Source: Zarea fungicola
Taxonomy: Eukaryota; Ascomycota; Sordariomycetes; Hypocreales; Cordycipitaceae
Assembly: GCA_900169235.1 (NCBI GenBank)
Contig: FWCC01000348.1
Span: 62,001 to 126,000 of the forward strand
DNA: 64,000 nt
Reading direction: 5' to 3'
Shown: in pieces, positions 53,394 through 64,000 of the stretch
Layout: every line of letters starts with the position of its first letter
How positions within the stretch are numbered: position 1 is the stretch's first letter
Program-made: the position numbers and the translations under genes
Notes under the pieces: generated by a model
The model's input: only the letters and a program-made list of their open reading frames with translations
Database searches by the model: none
Told to the model about the DNA's origin: nothing

Positions 53394-54810
53394 ATGAACG
53401 AAGACCCGTTCACCGTCATTATTGCTGGTGGCGGTCCCGTGGGGCTAACGGCTGCACACGCTTTGTCAAAAGCTGGGATTGATTTTATCCTCCTGGAACG
53501 CAAAGAGAATGTCATCATTGACGTCGGAGCTAGCATAATTCTCGGTGCTGAGAGCTTGCGGGTCATGCATCAGTTGGGACTACTCAAAAAACTTCTTGAA
53601 AAAGGCTGCGAGCTTCAAACCAAAAAATCCATTACAGTGGACGGGTATGAGTTTAAAAGCACCACATATAAATATGTAAAGGCGAAGTAAGTTGCAATGA
53701 CCATTTATTTTACTTATTTGCATTGCTGTACGCTAACTCACTACAGTTATGGGACTTCAGTCGTTGCTTTCCACCGAGCCGAACTCCTCCAAGGTCTCTA
53801 TGACCACCTTCCCATTGAATCCAAAGGCAAAGTGAAAACAGGAAAATCAATTGAGTCGGTTTCCGTGGATGGGAAAGGTGTTCAAGTCGCCTGCGAGGAC
53901 GGAAGCATTTTTCAAAGGTGCTATGGTACTTGGTGCCGATGGCGTTCACAGCAAAACGCGCCGCCTGATGCGTGGCCACGCCCTGGGAGAGGAACCTCGC
54001 AGGGAATGGGACGCAGAAATGCCCTATACATCAACATACAGGTGTATGTGGTGTAGTTTCCCTCTACCAAGTGTATCAGAGCCTGGCGAAGACTATGAAA
54101 CGCAAGAATATGACCGCTCGATAATTTACTTTACAGGCCACACAAGAGCTTGGCTTTTTGCGTTCGAAAAGTTACCCAAGCCTACCTCTGAAAGAATTGT
54201 CTATGCAGAAGAGGATATTCAAGCTTTTTCAAAAAGGTTCTCAAATCTTCCTATCGCAAAGGACCTCAAGGTCAAAGATGTGTTCGCGAACAGAACCACT
54301 GCAGGGATGGCCGACCTAGAGGAGGGGCTTGTGAGGCACTGGAGTTGGAAAAGAATTGTGTTAGCAGGAGATTCCTGCCACAAGTTCACTCCAAACGCTG
54401 GTTTAGGGTTCCAGAACGGTATACAGGATGTTGTGGCTCTTTGCAACCGGTTGCATAGAGAATTATCGAAGCCCGGTGTTACCAGCTTGGAGACATCAGT
54501 TCTAGAAAGAATTTTCAACTCATACCAGCGGTACAGAGTAGCTGCCCTGAAGACCGATGCCATAATCTCAGATTCATTCACACGTCTACATGCCTGGGCA
54601 ACGACTCCATATTACGTTATGGCAAGATACATTATGGCGCCAGAGTTTTGGGACTATATGATGAATAATTTTGTTCTCCCACGCATTTTCCGGAAAAGAC
54701 TAGTACTGGACTACATTCATACGAATGAACCTTATCAGGGAAGAATCAGTTGGAAGTACCCAATGAGGATTGAGGACGAATGCGAACAACCAGCTAGCCA
54801 ACCCACGTGA
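53394..54810 (+). pseudogene. paxM-like FAD-dependent monooxygenase with a 1-nt frameshift
   Basis: It starts at ATG 53394. Exon 1 runs to 53686 and is followed by a 60-nt intron (53687-53746, gtaagt...ctacag). The N-terminal VIIAGGGPVGLTAAHALSKAG is the FAD-binding GxGxxG site. After 53747 the frame continues to a run of five T at 53908-53912. From there the conserved sequence (KGAMVLGADGVHSKTRR, then LAGDSCHKFTPNAGLGFQNG, the two FAD motifs of this class) is in another frame up to the TGA at 54808-54810. One extra T in the run explains it exactly; a normal intron does not fit. Intact, it would be ~450 aa with C-terminal hydrophobic segments, as in membrane-associated epoxidases of meroterpenoid or indole-diterpene pathways. 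As read, the product is truncated. A homopolymer sequencing error is a real alternative. Confidence 0.8.
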
Positions 54811-55660
54811 AGCTTCATTGTAAGCTTGCATCATTAACTCGAATGCAACTGACTACTTAGCTGCCACTATCACTGCTGACGCACTAATAAACAACCTATT
54901 TGGTTGGAATAGCCATATATTAATAAATGCCTTGTTGAACGTCTAGTTTAGTAGCAATTTCAACTCAGTCCATAAATTTTATCTGTTTACTTGTCATTTA
55001 TTTGCATTTTATTTACTTTTTCAAAGTGACCACCAATATAATGAATTAAACGACAATATTGGCCAACTTTATCAATGACTCGGTGGTGTTCAAGAATAAG
55101 CAGAGTGAATTGCTACCTCAATTATAAGAGCTTGTAATCTCACCCACCCCACCTTATGGCGAGTTGCTCGATAGTGAACTGTATATAATATTTGATCAAC
55201 ATGGGAGTTTGAACTAGAGCCAGGAAAATTTCTGCACAAACGAGCAACAGCGGGCACATAGCATTGTCCACTCTGGATTTCGGCGTTTGGTAACTTGTGT
55301 TTTGTGCTTTTCCAATTGCTTTAACTACAAAGACATTCAAGATATCTGAACCTTTGGCAATTGCTACTAATGCAAAATTAAACCTTAGCTTTGTTTTATG
55401 TTAACTTTAAGATTTAATTTAATGCTCACTTAATAAGCGACCAGAAATAACGTAAAAATAGTCATTAGTAAGTAGTATATTAATTATCTTTTTAGGGGTA
55501 TTTATTAAATAATTTTAAAACTGGATATAGCTAGTTTATTTAGATGGCTTTACAAGAGCAGAATAAAAAGGTAGTTTCTAAATGGGGTTGGTTGGGTTGG
55601 TGGCCGGCCACTGTTCAAGTAAAAAGACTTGAAAGTGTAACACACATCAACAAAAAAATA
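54811..55660. other. AT-rich intergenic region
   Basis: Strongly AT-rich with no coding features. The end of this stretch flanks the tRNA gene. The AT content may reflect repeat-induced mutation. Confidence 0.45.
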
Positions 55661-55775
55661 CGATCCCGGCCGGACTTGAACCGACAGCCTTTGCTATGTT
55701 CGTCGTAGAAGGACGTGAGAGACCCACTAATTTCCTAAACCGGAAAGCAACGCGCTGCCATTGCGCCACGAGACC
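55661..55775 (-). tRNA. tRNA-Arg (anticodon CCG) with a 43-nt intron
   Basis: On the minus strand all arms fold. The acceptor is GGTCTCG with CGGGATC (two G-T pairs) and discriminator G. The D arm is GCGC-AATGGCA-GCGC, the anticodon stem TTGCT with AGCAA, the variable loop AGGCT, and the T arm GTCGG-TTCAAGT-CCGGC. The anticodon loop begins TTCCGG, giving anticodon CCG. A 43-nt intron follows position 37, and its GGAAA can pair with the TTTCC around the anticodon, as usual for nuclear pre-tRNAs. Internal A and B boxes are intact, so the gene looks functional. Confidence 0.88.
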
Positions 55776-55800
55776 GCTGGACGGTGGCCGATTATTAAAT
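55750..55800 (-). repeat. left arm of a 51-bp inverted repeat (tRNA 5' half plus upstream flank)
   Basis: The first 26 nt of the tRNA and 25 nt of its upstream flank recur in inverted orientation at 56285-56335 with one mismatch. About 480 bp lie between the arms. Confidence 0.85.
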
Positions 55801-56284
55801 ACTATATAGAGTACAGAGTTGCATATCTCGCAGATTGGTAATGAAACTTTAAAATGTAGGCTATGAAAATGTTTATATATACGCGTTAGTTCTTATCTTT
55901 GATTTCTTTAGCTTCTTTAGCTTCTTAATTTTCCCAATTCCATTATAATGCTGTAGAAGGTCAAATACGTTACGCGCTCTAAAATAGGTATAAGGACGAG
56001 AGTGCTAAATAATCACTTAACCACAGAGATCCTAAAAAGATCAAGCAATAACCTGCCATGGCAAGGTATCCCTAGCATCCAATATATATACCGTCTCGGC
56101 TCCCGACAATGGTGCTCTTTGATGCGTATTTTTATCGCCATGCCGCGATCTGGCCCATTGTAAAGCGCGTCAGAGAGTGGGTGCCCAATCCAAGGCGCAA
56201 CTGGCAGGCCGAGTCGATCGAGAATCAGCAATGAAAATCTCGTCATCAAAGGTGGTGGTGGTTGATATGGTTATCGCGATAGAT
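55801..56284. other. spacer between the inverted tRNA-half copies
   Basis: It contains an AT-rich left part and a minus-strand open frame (56249-56013) reading LGLPVAPWIGHPLSDALYNG. This looks coding-like but is not assigned to a family and has no supported start; it may be a gene remnant trapped between the repeats. Confidence 0.35.
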
Positions 56285-56335
56285 ATTTAATAATCGCCCA
56301 CCGTCCAGCGGTCTCGTGGCGCAATGGCAGCGCGT
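56285..56335 (+). pseudogene. truncated tRNA-Arg 5' half (inverted copy)
   Basis: It carries 25 nt of upstream flank and the tRNA sequence through the D arm (GGTCTCGTGGCGCAATGGCA then GCGCGT). It then departs into unrelated sequence, with no anticodon arm and no T arm. Only the A box is kept, so it cannot be a working tRNA. Confidence 0.8.
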
Positions 56336-57850
56336 GGAACCCTGTAGCAAATGAAATTGTTATCGTTCAAATGCTCCTCTCCAAGGCCATGCGTCTTGGC
56401 AAGCCTTTGGTAAAGTTTCGTCATATGTGGAAGCATTCGTACAGACACGCGCGAGAGATGGTGCCAGTCCCCAGCCAATGGCACACGCTTGTGGTCGTGA
56501 TAGCACGAAGAAGGGATAGCACGTTCTCTTGCCGGTGCGAACTGATGGAATTGCAAGGTAGAACTCAAAGTCCTCCTTTGAGAATGAAAACCATGCGTAG
56601 AGGCTCTCTGTAAATACTTTTCATATTTTGGTTCCTAGCTTGTGGCTACCTGTCGGCCAGCCTCAAACTGTTGGGGCGAAAAGCTTTCTTCCAGGCAGAC
56701 ATAGGCGCTATGACAGCGACTCCTGGTAGTATTCGCACAAGGTCTTTATGCTTAGTTATGCAGACTTACGGCGCTAGAAATCTTTATAAGATAACTGAAT
56801 CTGGGGGTTGTATAATTAGTTAAGAATTCAGGCCTTATTAAACTTTTAAAAGAGAGGATGCTTCTCGGACTCTGCATCGGGTGGATTTTAGCAGAGGATT
56901 TCCAGCACGGCGGCGTTGAGCTCCTGAACGGCCTGTGCCTCTCCAACGCGCTCATGAACTTGAATCATTTCAGCAGTGGCCCTTCATCGGCCACAGATGG
57001 CGATGGTAATAACTTGTACTCTTCCTTCCACAATTTCCGTACCATGTCTTTCGCTTTCTGGAGCCGGGGCCGCTGTGCTGGATCAGTCCATGTGTTCGCC
57101 AGTACCCCCAACGCGAGACAGGGCTCGGAATTGCCGAAGCATAGTGTACCGCCCTCTCATCCGGCTTTGTATGACTCTCATTTAGTTTATCCCGACCTAT
57201 ATTGATGTTAATCTTGAAGTGCTCGGGGCCGGGGTGGTTCTCTGCAGTGGACTTTCACGCCTCCTGTGGTAGCGCGTTTGTAGCAATGAGCCTCTGTACA
57301 TGCATTCAGCTTCCAGTTGCCGTACAACGCAATAAAACAGTTGTAATAGCTTCAGTTTATTCAAATTCGAGAGAGACACTGTCACTTTCGGCGGTTACAA
57401 GCCTAAGCGTGTTGACAATCAACGCTTCACCCCAACAGTATAGGCATTTACACCGCTAATCAAGGAGGAACTTGACAGCACACATTTCTTTAGGCTGGAG
57501 GCTATCAAGTTCTAGTGAGAAATTCAATCCATGTACCATGTAGATTTGTCATTCCACTAGCTGAAGTCTAGAGATAGGGGTTAGCGGCCATAAAAGTCGA
57601 TTATGTACCATCCTTTACCAGGCATATGTCCGAAACAATAGTTGTGGATAGGTAACCCACCTAAGAGAATACGAATACATTAGTGAGAAGCTAAATAAAA
57701 AATAAAATACCATTTAGACAATATATATACCCTGCTGTTACCTACTATTCTTAAACCTATTAGTTCAACAACTTAAGTCACATATTCCCTCCCTTGAGTA
57801 CTTACATATACTGCCATTCCTTTTTAAATTTTCCTTGATTTTACTCTATC
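56336..57850. other. remnant-rich intergenic region
   Basis: It holds the truncated tRNA flank, an unassigned minus-strand frame at 56568-56336 with a PLAGDWHHLSRVSVRMLPHM segment, and a transposase-like scrap (listed separately). No intact gene is visible. Confidence 0.4.
56965..57138 (-). pseudogene. possible hAT-family transposase fragment
   Basis: The minus-strand frame contains NTWTDPAQRPRLQKAKDMVR directly followed by KLWKEEYKLL. This is similar in pattern to the W...AK..V..LW.EEY region near the C-terminus of fungal hAT transposases. It ends at a TGA, and nearby frames are broken by stops. No terminal repeats or target-site duplication were found. The similarity is short, so the call is tentative. 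Confidence 0.3.
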
Positions 57851-58162
57851 ATGAAGGCCACTTCGTTTTTGCCTGTTCTATCTTTGGGTGGCTTGGTCCG
57901 GGGACTGGGCATTAACTGCCGCGGAAGCGGGCAATGCGCATTTTGCCATGCTCAGACAAACATCCATGAGATACAGAGAGACTGCATTTCCACTATTCCT
58001 GACAACCGCTGGTACAATGACGGAGAACGAATCTGCACTACTGGCTGCAATGATGACCATGCGCAGCAATACAATGTCGGGGTCTTTCTTCAAAACACCC
58101 ATGGGGCTCCTGGCAGTTCGGTAAAACGCGGTCTCCTGCACACAGGCGCAAAACCAACCTAG
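57851..58162 (+). CDS. KP4 killer-toxin-like secreted protein, C-terminus incomplete
   Basis: ATG-started, 103 aa. A hydrophobic N-terminus (MKATSFLPVLSLGGLVRG) acts as a signal. The mature part starts LGINCRGSGQC and continues with IPDNRWYNDGERI and VFLQNTHGA, the characteristic order of the KP4 family of small cysteine-rich fungal killer toxins, which block calcium channels in target fungi. Six cysteines are present in the kept part. The family's usual C-terminal part, with its last conserved cysteines, is not seen: after SSVK the sequence diverges and stops. The gene may be truncated or spliced in a way I could not resolve. It stands alone in AT-rich DNA, as many KP4-like genes do. Activity is doubtful. 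Confidence 0.7.
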   Translation: MKATSFLPVLSLGGLVRGLGINCRGSGQCAFCHAQTNIHEIQRDCISTIPDNRWYNDGERICTTGCNDDHAQQYNVGVFLQNTHGAPGSSVKRGLLHTGAKPT

Positions 58163-61100
58163 GCGTGGGTGACTAGTTAGATGAATTCAACAAGGCATCG
58201 ACCATATTTAAGTTCAGATCTCCTCCTCAGTTCTTGTGATTGTATGAAAAGAAAAATGGACGTCTTTTAAGGCGTGTTAGCAGCGAGGACTTCGGCAATA
58301 TCACTGTGCGCGCGATCCTTTCTCGCTTCTATGCTTACTTCCGCCACCGCCCGCAACTGTTACCCTAGATGGTATTCTATAAACACAGAATATACCAACT
58401 GATTGAGCAATTGTGCTAGTTGTTCTAATCAATTAATTCTATTCGCCATGGTTTAGGAGCATCCGTCTTGGATCGGCTTCAGAGCGTTACTCACTCTTCT
58501 TGTACTGGGCCTCTGCATCCAATAACCCATTGTTGACAACCCCAAAGAGAAAGCGCTGAGTAATAGTAGCATGCACAGTATTAGCCAAAGCCAATTTTCT
58601 TGGTTGGATATCCAGCATTGCCCAGTTTTAATAGCTATGATGTTCCACTGAAGTATTTGGTCAAACTGTGCTTGTTCTTACTCAGCCATTGCAGGTTTGT
58701 ACTGTTTATACTAGATGTATATCTAAGATAGTAACTTAAGCTTGGGTTATCTTAAGTTATCGGGTTATTTATAGGTTTCTACACTGACGCTTGTGCTCAT
58801 TCCGTAACTCTACACCAATTGAGTACAGAGTAGCTCGGTTTTGAGGGCCGGGAGAAGTTTACTGTCCCTAGTGCAAAATCTCGAGTCAGCAGCAGTTCTG
58901 AGCGGACTGACTCGCGAGCGCATGGTTGTGGGCTCGGCTTATTATGGATGTAGGTTCGGGTTAAGTTCTCACATCAAATCGTATTGTGGAGGTTCGGCGT
59001 ATGGACCACATATCGCTCCGAGACCCCCGGTTTATTATTGGAAACGGAATCTAGTCCATAACTAGACCAGAGTTGCATGCCCCGTCAATATTTCTTTGCG
59101 ATGCAGAGAGTGGTGCAGGACCCCATGGAAGTTATAGGTGGAGGTAAGGTGGAAATGGAGGGGACTGGAGACGCTGGTGACTTCATCAGCCAGTCACCAC
59201 TCAGTACCAACTAAATCACTCTTACTCAGCCAACTTGGAAGAGTACAAAACTGCACCGAGAAACAACAGTTCTACTCCACACTGTAAGCTTTTACATAGG
59301 CCCGAAATACACTCCAGAGGATCTTAGAAGGGTTTAGGTCGCTACTCAGTTCTCGACCGAGCCTATAGACCAACGAACACTTACATAGTTTTTGTAGTGA
59401 TTTGAAGTAAAATTTTCTCCTGATTCACACGTTCAACTAGGCCATTTGGACTGTTGATGAAATGCTTGAGAATAGCAGGGCGCAGTAAAAGTACATGTTC
59501 CGGCCACTGGGACACCACAACGAATTAAGGGATTCCACTTTGACCTAAGATGGACCTGCTCCATTGAATCGTAGAGGCTGCTGGAACTTTGTTAGCGACA
59601 CCATCTTATCAGAAGGGTAAATGGTTGCAGAAGAAATTTCATCATGAAGCTCAAATTTAGCCAGCCTTGCCCAGTCTCTCCAATTCGAGGAATTGCTCAG
59701 AGAGACGTCGGAAAGTAGGCCCGACTCTACGTATATTTAGCAACGTTGCGCCAATTTTGATTCCAGGCACTACTAGTTTGACTTTACGGCTTTTTACCCG
59801 CACACCCATCTCAGAGCTAAAGTAAGAAACGTTCCGATGGTGACCAGCTAAAAGTATGGAGCAGCGCCACTTTTTATGACTAGTCAAACATGCAACCAGG
59901 AAATCCTTATCTGAATAGATGTTAGTACGCATTTCGGCATTAACGGGAGTGTCAGAAACCCGGATGCCCCTTGATTTGGTGAGCGTCTGAAATTATGGAA
60001 CTCATGATTCATGTCAGCCATACATACACAGTGCCAGAGTCGACTGCAATGAGTAAAAGTGGTTAACATCCGATTAGGAAACAAAATGTAATACTTAAAA
60101 GTAGCTTATGTACCATGAGTTATGTGGAGATCAAGCTGTCTTATCTAGCCGCACAAGGTTAAAGCATGTTCATTTCAGCCGGACGACTGAGTGCAACAGG
60201 TATTCTAAGTCGAGAAAGAAAAGGGGCAAAGAGAACTTTGGAGCTGAGGCGGGCTTTCCTTTACTGACCGAGTGGATACAGAAGCTTGGTCGGGCGTAGC
60301 CGTTGCACGAACTTCCTCCCTCCTAATCTGCAAAAGTCGGTAAGACGGTAATAGAATGACTGTCATAGTATTGTGAGTTCTACTTTTCCTCTAGGTGGCA
60401 GCTAATTGAGCATAGGTTGCATGATGGACAAGGTAGCATAGCATGCACGAGGTAGTTGATTAGTGTAAACTGAAATCTGTCTTAGCTACCTGTTTACTGT
60501 CATCGATTGCAACAGGTGGTGGATGTTCTTCCAAAATGTTCTACTCTTACCACGTGGTCTACTGTGATAGTAACAACACTACGTGTCAGAATACGAAGGA
60601 GTTATCGGGACTTTCACAGTTTAATGAAACTTTATAGCGAGCCAAAATAGAACTGCGAGAAGGCTTATTTCTAGGATAGCTTTCTAGTTAAACAGAAAAA
60701 GGACGGGAACGCTAATTTTGCTCTCTACCCTTGTACAAAAAGAAATTACTGTATTATCCACCGCTGTGTTATTCACCCCAGTTTTAAGGCTTGGCAATGC
60801 AACTAAATACTAAAAGGGGGATATATATTCCTAGCACGAAATAGAAAAATACAAATCATATGTAATTCAGGGTTGCCATGGTTTGCCCGTGGAGAAGTTG
60901 TCAACTTACAGAACATTGATATGCATGTAAGATTTTAATGCTAGTTATATTTTTTTTCTATTTTAACGTAATTACCAATCATTGCTAACAGCTATAGAAT
61001 CGGCTTCTTCAGAATTACGAATAGATATAAATGCGTTTTCCTGGCACTCCCTGGCAGTTTGCATTTCACCTCCACTCAAGTAATTGTCCGTCTCTCTATC

Positions 61101-61178
61101 GGCTGCCTCTTCAATAGCTTCTTTAGCACAAAAAGCTTCAATTTCATTCTTCTTCTTGGATTTCTTGACATCTTCAAG
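58163..61178. other. 3-kb gene-poor region
   Basis: No gene recognised on either strand. The short minus-strand frames at 59657-59932 and 59884-60084, and the plus-strand frame at 60108-60299, lack domains, signals and splice support. The composition is AT-leaning with many stops. A TATA-like box for the next gene is at 61026-61032. Confidence 0.45.
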
Positions 61179-62210
61179 ATGAAGTGGTACACCATTCTTG
61201 CAGCTACTTATGTCGTGGAGACTGTATCAGCCCAATTTGGAGCGACGTACCAAAGTCAAGACGTTGTAATCAACGTGAGTTAAGATCTGAGATGGCCTAA
61301 ATACTACTAGAGAACTTGCAGTTAATCCTTTGGCAGATGGATAAAGTTGCCATTCCCAACAAAGACGATTGTGGTACGGTGAAACGGGATATTGATGGCC
61401 TATACAAGGTAATATAGACAGCCCGCTGTGCTCAATATCCACTCAACCGTTGGATACAACGTTGCTCACCATTACACATGCGGTTAGGATTTCACCATTA
61501 TTGATTCAACGGTCGTCAACACTACCAAGACAGCAAAATGCCGCTCACCTGTTGGCTCGACCTCGCTGGATGGATTATCGGGCGACAACATTCTATATGG
61601 CGATAACATTGTCGTGTTTCTTGCGGGGTCTGGGCTTCAGGTGCCAAACACGCTGCTGGGTGGCTCGGCTAAATTTGACGTCTCAATTGATATCGATTCA
61701 CTCAAGCTTGATGGTGACTTCAGCATCCAGCTCAAGCTGGATTGGATCAAGGACGTGCAAACCCTGGCAACAGACACTTTGACATTCTCTTCTAAGGAAG
61801 ATGGTCAGCCTCCCTATAACGTCAATATGAAGAAGGAAGGAGTGCAGGCAGAGTCATTTCGCATATGGGCAACGGTCTTTGACGGCAAGGATAGATACTC
61901 CAAAAAATACAGCCTTGCTGTGTTCAATCTTAATCTTCTGCTCCTCACAAAGGATGATAGCGGGAACAGTGGAAAACAGAGCTCTACGGCTGGCCCTCGT
62001 CAAACAACTAGCACGGCTGTCTCGACCAACTCGTCATCCAATCGTCCATCGCCTACTACTACCAGTACTCGCACTTTTAACGCAGATGACTCTACCACCA
62101 CGTCTTCAGCAACAGTACCTGCTGCCACCACTTCGCGTAACGTTGGAATGCGTGAGGTACCTAGCCTCGGTTTGCTTGTCGTACTCCTGGTTGTATCTAT
62201 TTTTCCGTGA
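61179..62210 (+). CDS. secreted Ser/Thr-rich, probably GPI-anchored surface protein
   Basis: Three exons: 61179-61274, 61337-61408 and 61488-62210. The introns are phase 0 (62 and 79 nt) and the protein is 296 aa. Residues 1-18 (MKWYTILAATYVVETVSA) are a signal peptide. A domain of about 190 residues follows, with few Cys (DDCGTVKRD, KTAKCRSP) and beta-rich repeats such as AKFDVSIDIDSLKLDGDFSI and SIQLKLDWIKDVQ. A long Ser/Thr/Asn-rich stalk (residues ~220-275) comes next. The end is a short hydrophobic tail (LGLLVVLLVVSIFP), the pattern of a GPI-anchor signal. I know no family for the globular part. It should sit in the cell wall or plasma membrane surface. Confidence 0.75.
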
Positions 62211-63217
62211 GTGGAAGATATCGCTTCCATCGCCTGCCGCACTCTATTCAACAGGGGAATGTCGGCCTTTGATTGGCTGATTCTTTCTGTGTGTAAGGAT
62301 TGGCTATGACAAGTATGGAAGGATTTGGATGAGTACTAGCTAGCTGTTCTACCCCAGGATCAATACAAGCTGTAACTCTTACATACCAACGGCCCTGTGA
62401 TATTACACGAACACCTGGCAACATTGTAGTTCCAACAGAAGGAATGACTGAAAGTAGAACTGCCCATATAAATTATTTAGTGTGCTATATGCCGTACTCT
62501 ATTGACAGGTAGTTGGATTTCAAAGCGTATATCGTATGGGACTGTAAAAGGGAGGTTCAGGTAGCATGTCATTTGAAAGTGCTTGATTAAAAATGAGGTG
62601 AACTGTCCTACTCACACCTGAACCACGCCGCAACTTCTCCCGAACAGTGCAATACTGACGTGAATCTCTACATCATGAACTACGTCATTTCTGTTTTCTG
62701 GCTAGCCATGGGCTGCCCACGCATAAGCACAGGACTGAGGACAGCGAACCCGCCCGGAAGCAGTCAACCAGAAGCCAGCCAATGCCTGCCTATATTCTAC
62801 TAGTGTAAAGTATTGATAATTGACTAGCTAACATGAGTAACCATTGATACCCAAAGCACAAAAAACTTGGAAACATTGCCTAATACACCGCCAGACTCGC
62901 GATCTGCCGAGACTTGGCTGACTCGCTCCCGTTACGGAGCCCCTTCAGAATGGTTAATTGGGTGTGCTGATCATTATGGAGCTTTCAAAATATTAGCGCT
63001 TACAAATATCTGCCTCATGAAAATACTGTTCAGGTCACTGAAGTGGAGATTCTAGTGCTAGCAAGCATATAAGCGCCATTCATCCGTCCTTGACAAGCCG
63101 GAAAGCGAGGCGTTTTCAGTAAATTGGTACACGGCATATCACATCGCACCGCAAGAACAAAGTTCTCGTACAGAAAAAAATTTCAATCTAAACGAGCCAA
63201 CTTCAATCATCTGCGCA
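62211..63217. other. intergenic, nothing recognised
   Basis: No gene or repeat supported. The last part before 63218 is the likely promoter of the thioesterase gene. Confidence 0.45.
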
Positions 63218-64000
63218 ATGGCTGACGCTCATTTACCAAATTCACACCCAAGTATCACTCCTGATTGGAGGCCGTTGCCATTTGCTCGCACGCCATTCAT
63301 CGACAGCATTCAAACAAAACGGGTAGATGAATGCAACAGTACGTTGTATGCAGGATTTGCACCGCCCGACTGGTGCGGCAGTGTTGGTCGAACATTAGCC
63401 GTGCATGGAGGCTTTTGCGCGGCTACTATGCTGGCCACTGCACAGAAGTATTCTGAAGAGACAAGAGATGGCAGTAGTCACTCGACACTCGATCCCCTAC
63501 ATATCCACATTGACTACCTGATTCCTGCACCTCAAGGGTCGTTTCATGTCATGATCAAGAAGCTACACTCGGGAAATAGCTCTATGACAGTGCAAACTGA
63601 GATTGTTGCACCTGGAACTAATGGCCCAGCCTACTGCTTGGCAGTCATACGATTAGGTAAATTACAAATGCCTCCAGGTGGCAAGAGCATTCAGCCTGTG
63701 ATTGGAGCTCTGCCAAACCGTGAGAAAGATTGTGTACGTGGAAGCAGCGGAAAATACTACTACGCTAGCCCTCCTACCTCTTCGATTAGGGCCTATGTTC
63801 CCAAGGACGGCCCTTCTCACCTGTGGAGTCCATTGTTTGGAGGCCAATGCTCAAGATATCAGTGGGCAAAGCTCGACGATGAGCGGCTCTTTCAGCTAGA
63901 GCATATATTGCTGCTGGTGGATCTTGTATATACCCCCTGTCGCTCTAATATGCCTACGCCAATTGCTAATTTTATTATGTACTAGGTTCCTGTTATTCCA
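63218..64000 (+). CDS. hotdog-fold acyl-CoA thioesterase-like protein, runs off the window
   Basis: ATG 63218 opens a frame to 63925. A 60-nt phase-0 intron (63926-63985, gtatat...gctaat...tactag) then leads into an exon at 63986 that continues past the window end. Without the intron the frame would stop at 63983-63985 with an atypical tail; with it, LLLVDL is followed by VPVIP, which fits the family's long central helix. Other landmarks are RTLAVHGGFCAATMLATAQK and LHIHIDYLIPAPQGSFHV, as in fungal 4HBT_3-type thioesterases. These hydrolyse acyl-CoA or polyketide thioesters; some belong to metabolite clusters, others to general lipid metabolism. At least 241 residues are present, and the C-terminus is missing. 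Confidence 0.8.

Noticed and set aside
1..64000. CRISPR arrays, rRNA genes or bacterial operon structure
   Set aside because: No spaced direct-repeat array and no rRNA-like sequence were noticed; spliced genes and regulator types mark the DNA as fungal nuclear.

Overview
The window looks like a chromosome segment of a filamentous ascomycete (Pezizomycotina), most likely a Hypocreales mould of the Trichoderma/Cordyceps type. The evidence is a set of short GT-AG introns (mostly 47-75 nt) with CTAAC/CTGAC branch sites, two Zn2Cys6 regulators, a UstYa-family protein, a NACHT protein, an aromatic prenyltransferase, secreted hydrolases and a nuclear tRNA gene with an intron. The genus is an inference. 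Gene models were assembled by hand from splice signals and reading-frame continuity; where stated, exon phases were checked to sum to whole codons.

Layout. 1-2.5 kb: 3' end of a drug-type MFS transporter, convergent with a Zn2Cys6 regulator. 3.4-4.3 kb: a secreted GH25 muramidase. 5.8-12.0 kb: a small secondary-metabolism block (cytochrome P450, two-domain methyltransferase, DMATS-type prenyltransferase) in which every gene carries a lesion (no usable ATG, a 1-nt frameshift, an in-frame stop), so it reads as a decaying cluster. 12.8-20.1 kb: two co-oriented genes, a 1169-aa GDPD-like/ankyrin protein and a 903-aa NACHT NTPase, separated by about 1.1 kb of repeat-bearing DNA. 20.1-23.0 kb is gene-poor. 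23-27.5 kb: an A1 aspartic protease without an obvious signal peptide, a bZIP-like regulator and a nitronate monooxygenase. 28.6-30.6 kb: a sulfotransferase-like protein convergent with a UstYa/DUF3328 protein. 31.7-35.9 kb: a secreted PL20-like lyase, a short membrane ORF, a possible scrap of a polyketide synthase start, and a 42-aa secreted peptide gene. 37.5-43.9 kb: MAPEG protein, unknown 394-aa protein, NmrA-like protein, and a three-exon membrane protein.

44.5-51.5 kb is the most coherent intact block: a sugar-type MFS transporter divergent from a paraoxonase/SMP-30-like protein, which is convergent with a Zn2Cys6 regulator. A transporter, a predicted lactone or ester hydrolase and a regulator would suit carbon-source uptake and catabolism (inference). 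53.4-64 kb: a paxM-like FAD monooxygenase broken by a 1-nt insertion, a tRNA-Arg(CCG) with an intron plus a truncated inverted copy of its 5' half, a possible hAT transposase relic, a KP4-killer-toxin-like gene with an incomplete C-terminus, a secreted Ser/Thr-rich surface-type protein, and a hotdog thioesterase that runs off the window end.

The window therefore mixes intact metabolic genes with accessory DNA showing repeated gene decay. The best leads are the GDPD-ankyrin/NACHT pair, the decaying prenyltransferase block, the UstYa/sulfotransferase pair and the small secreted peptide.
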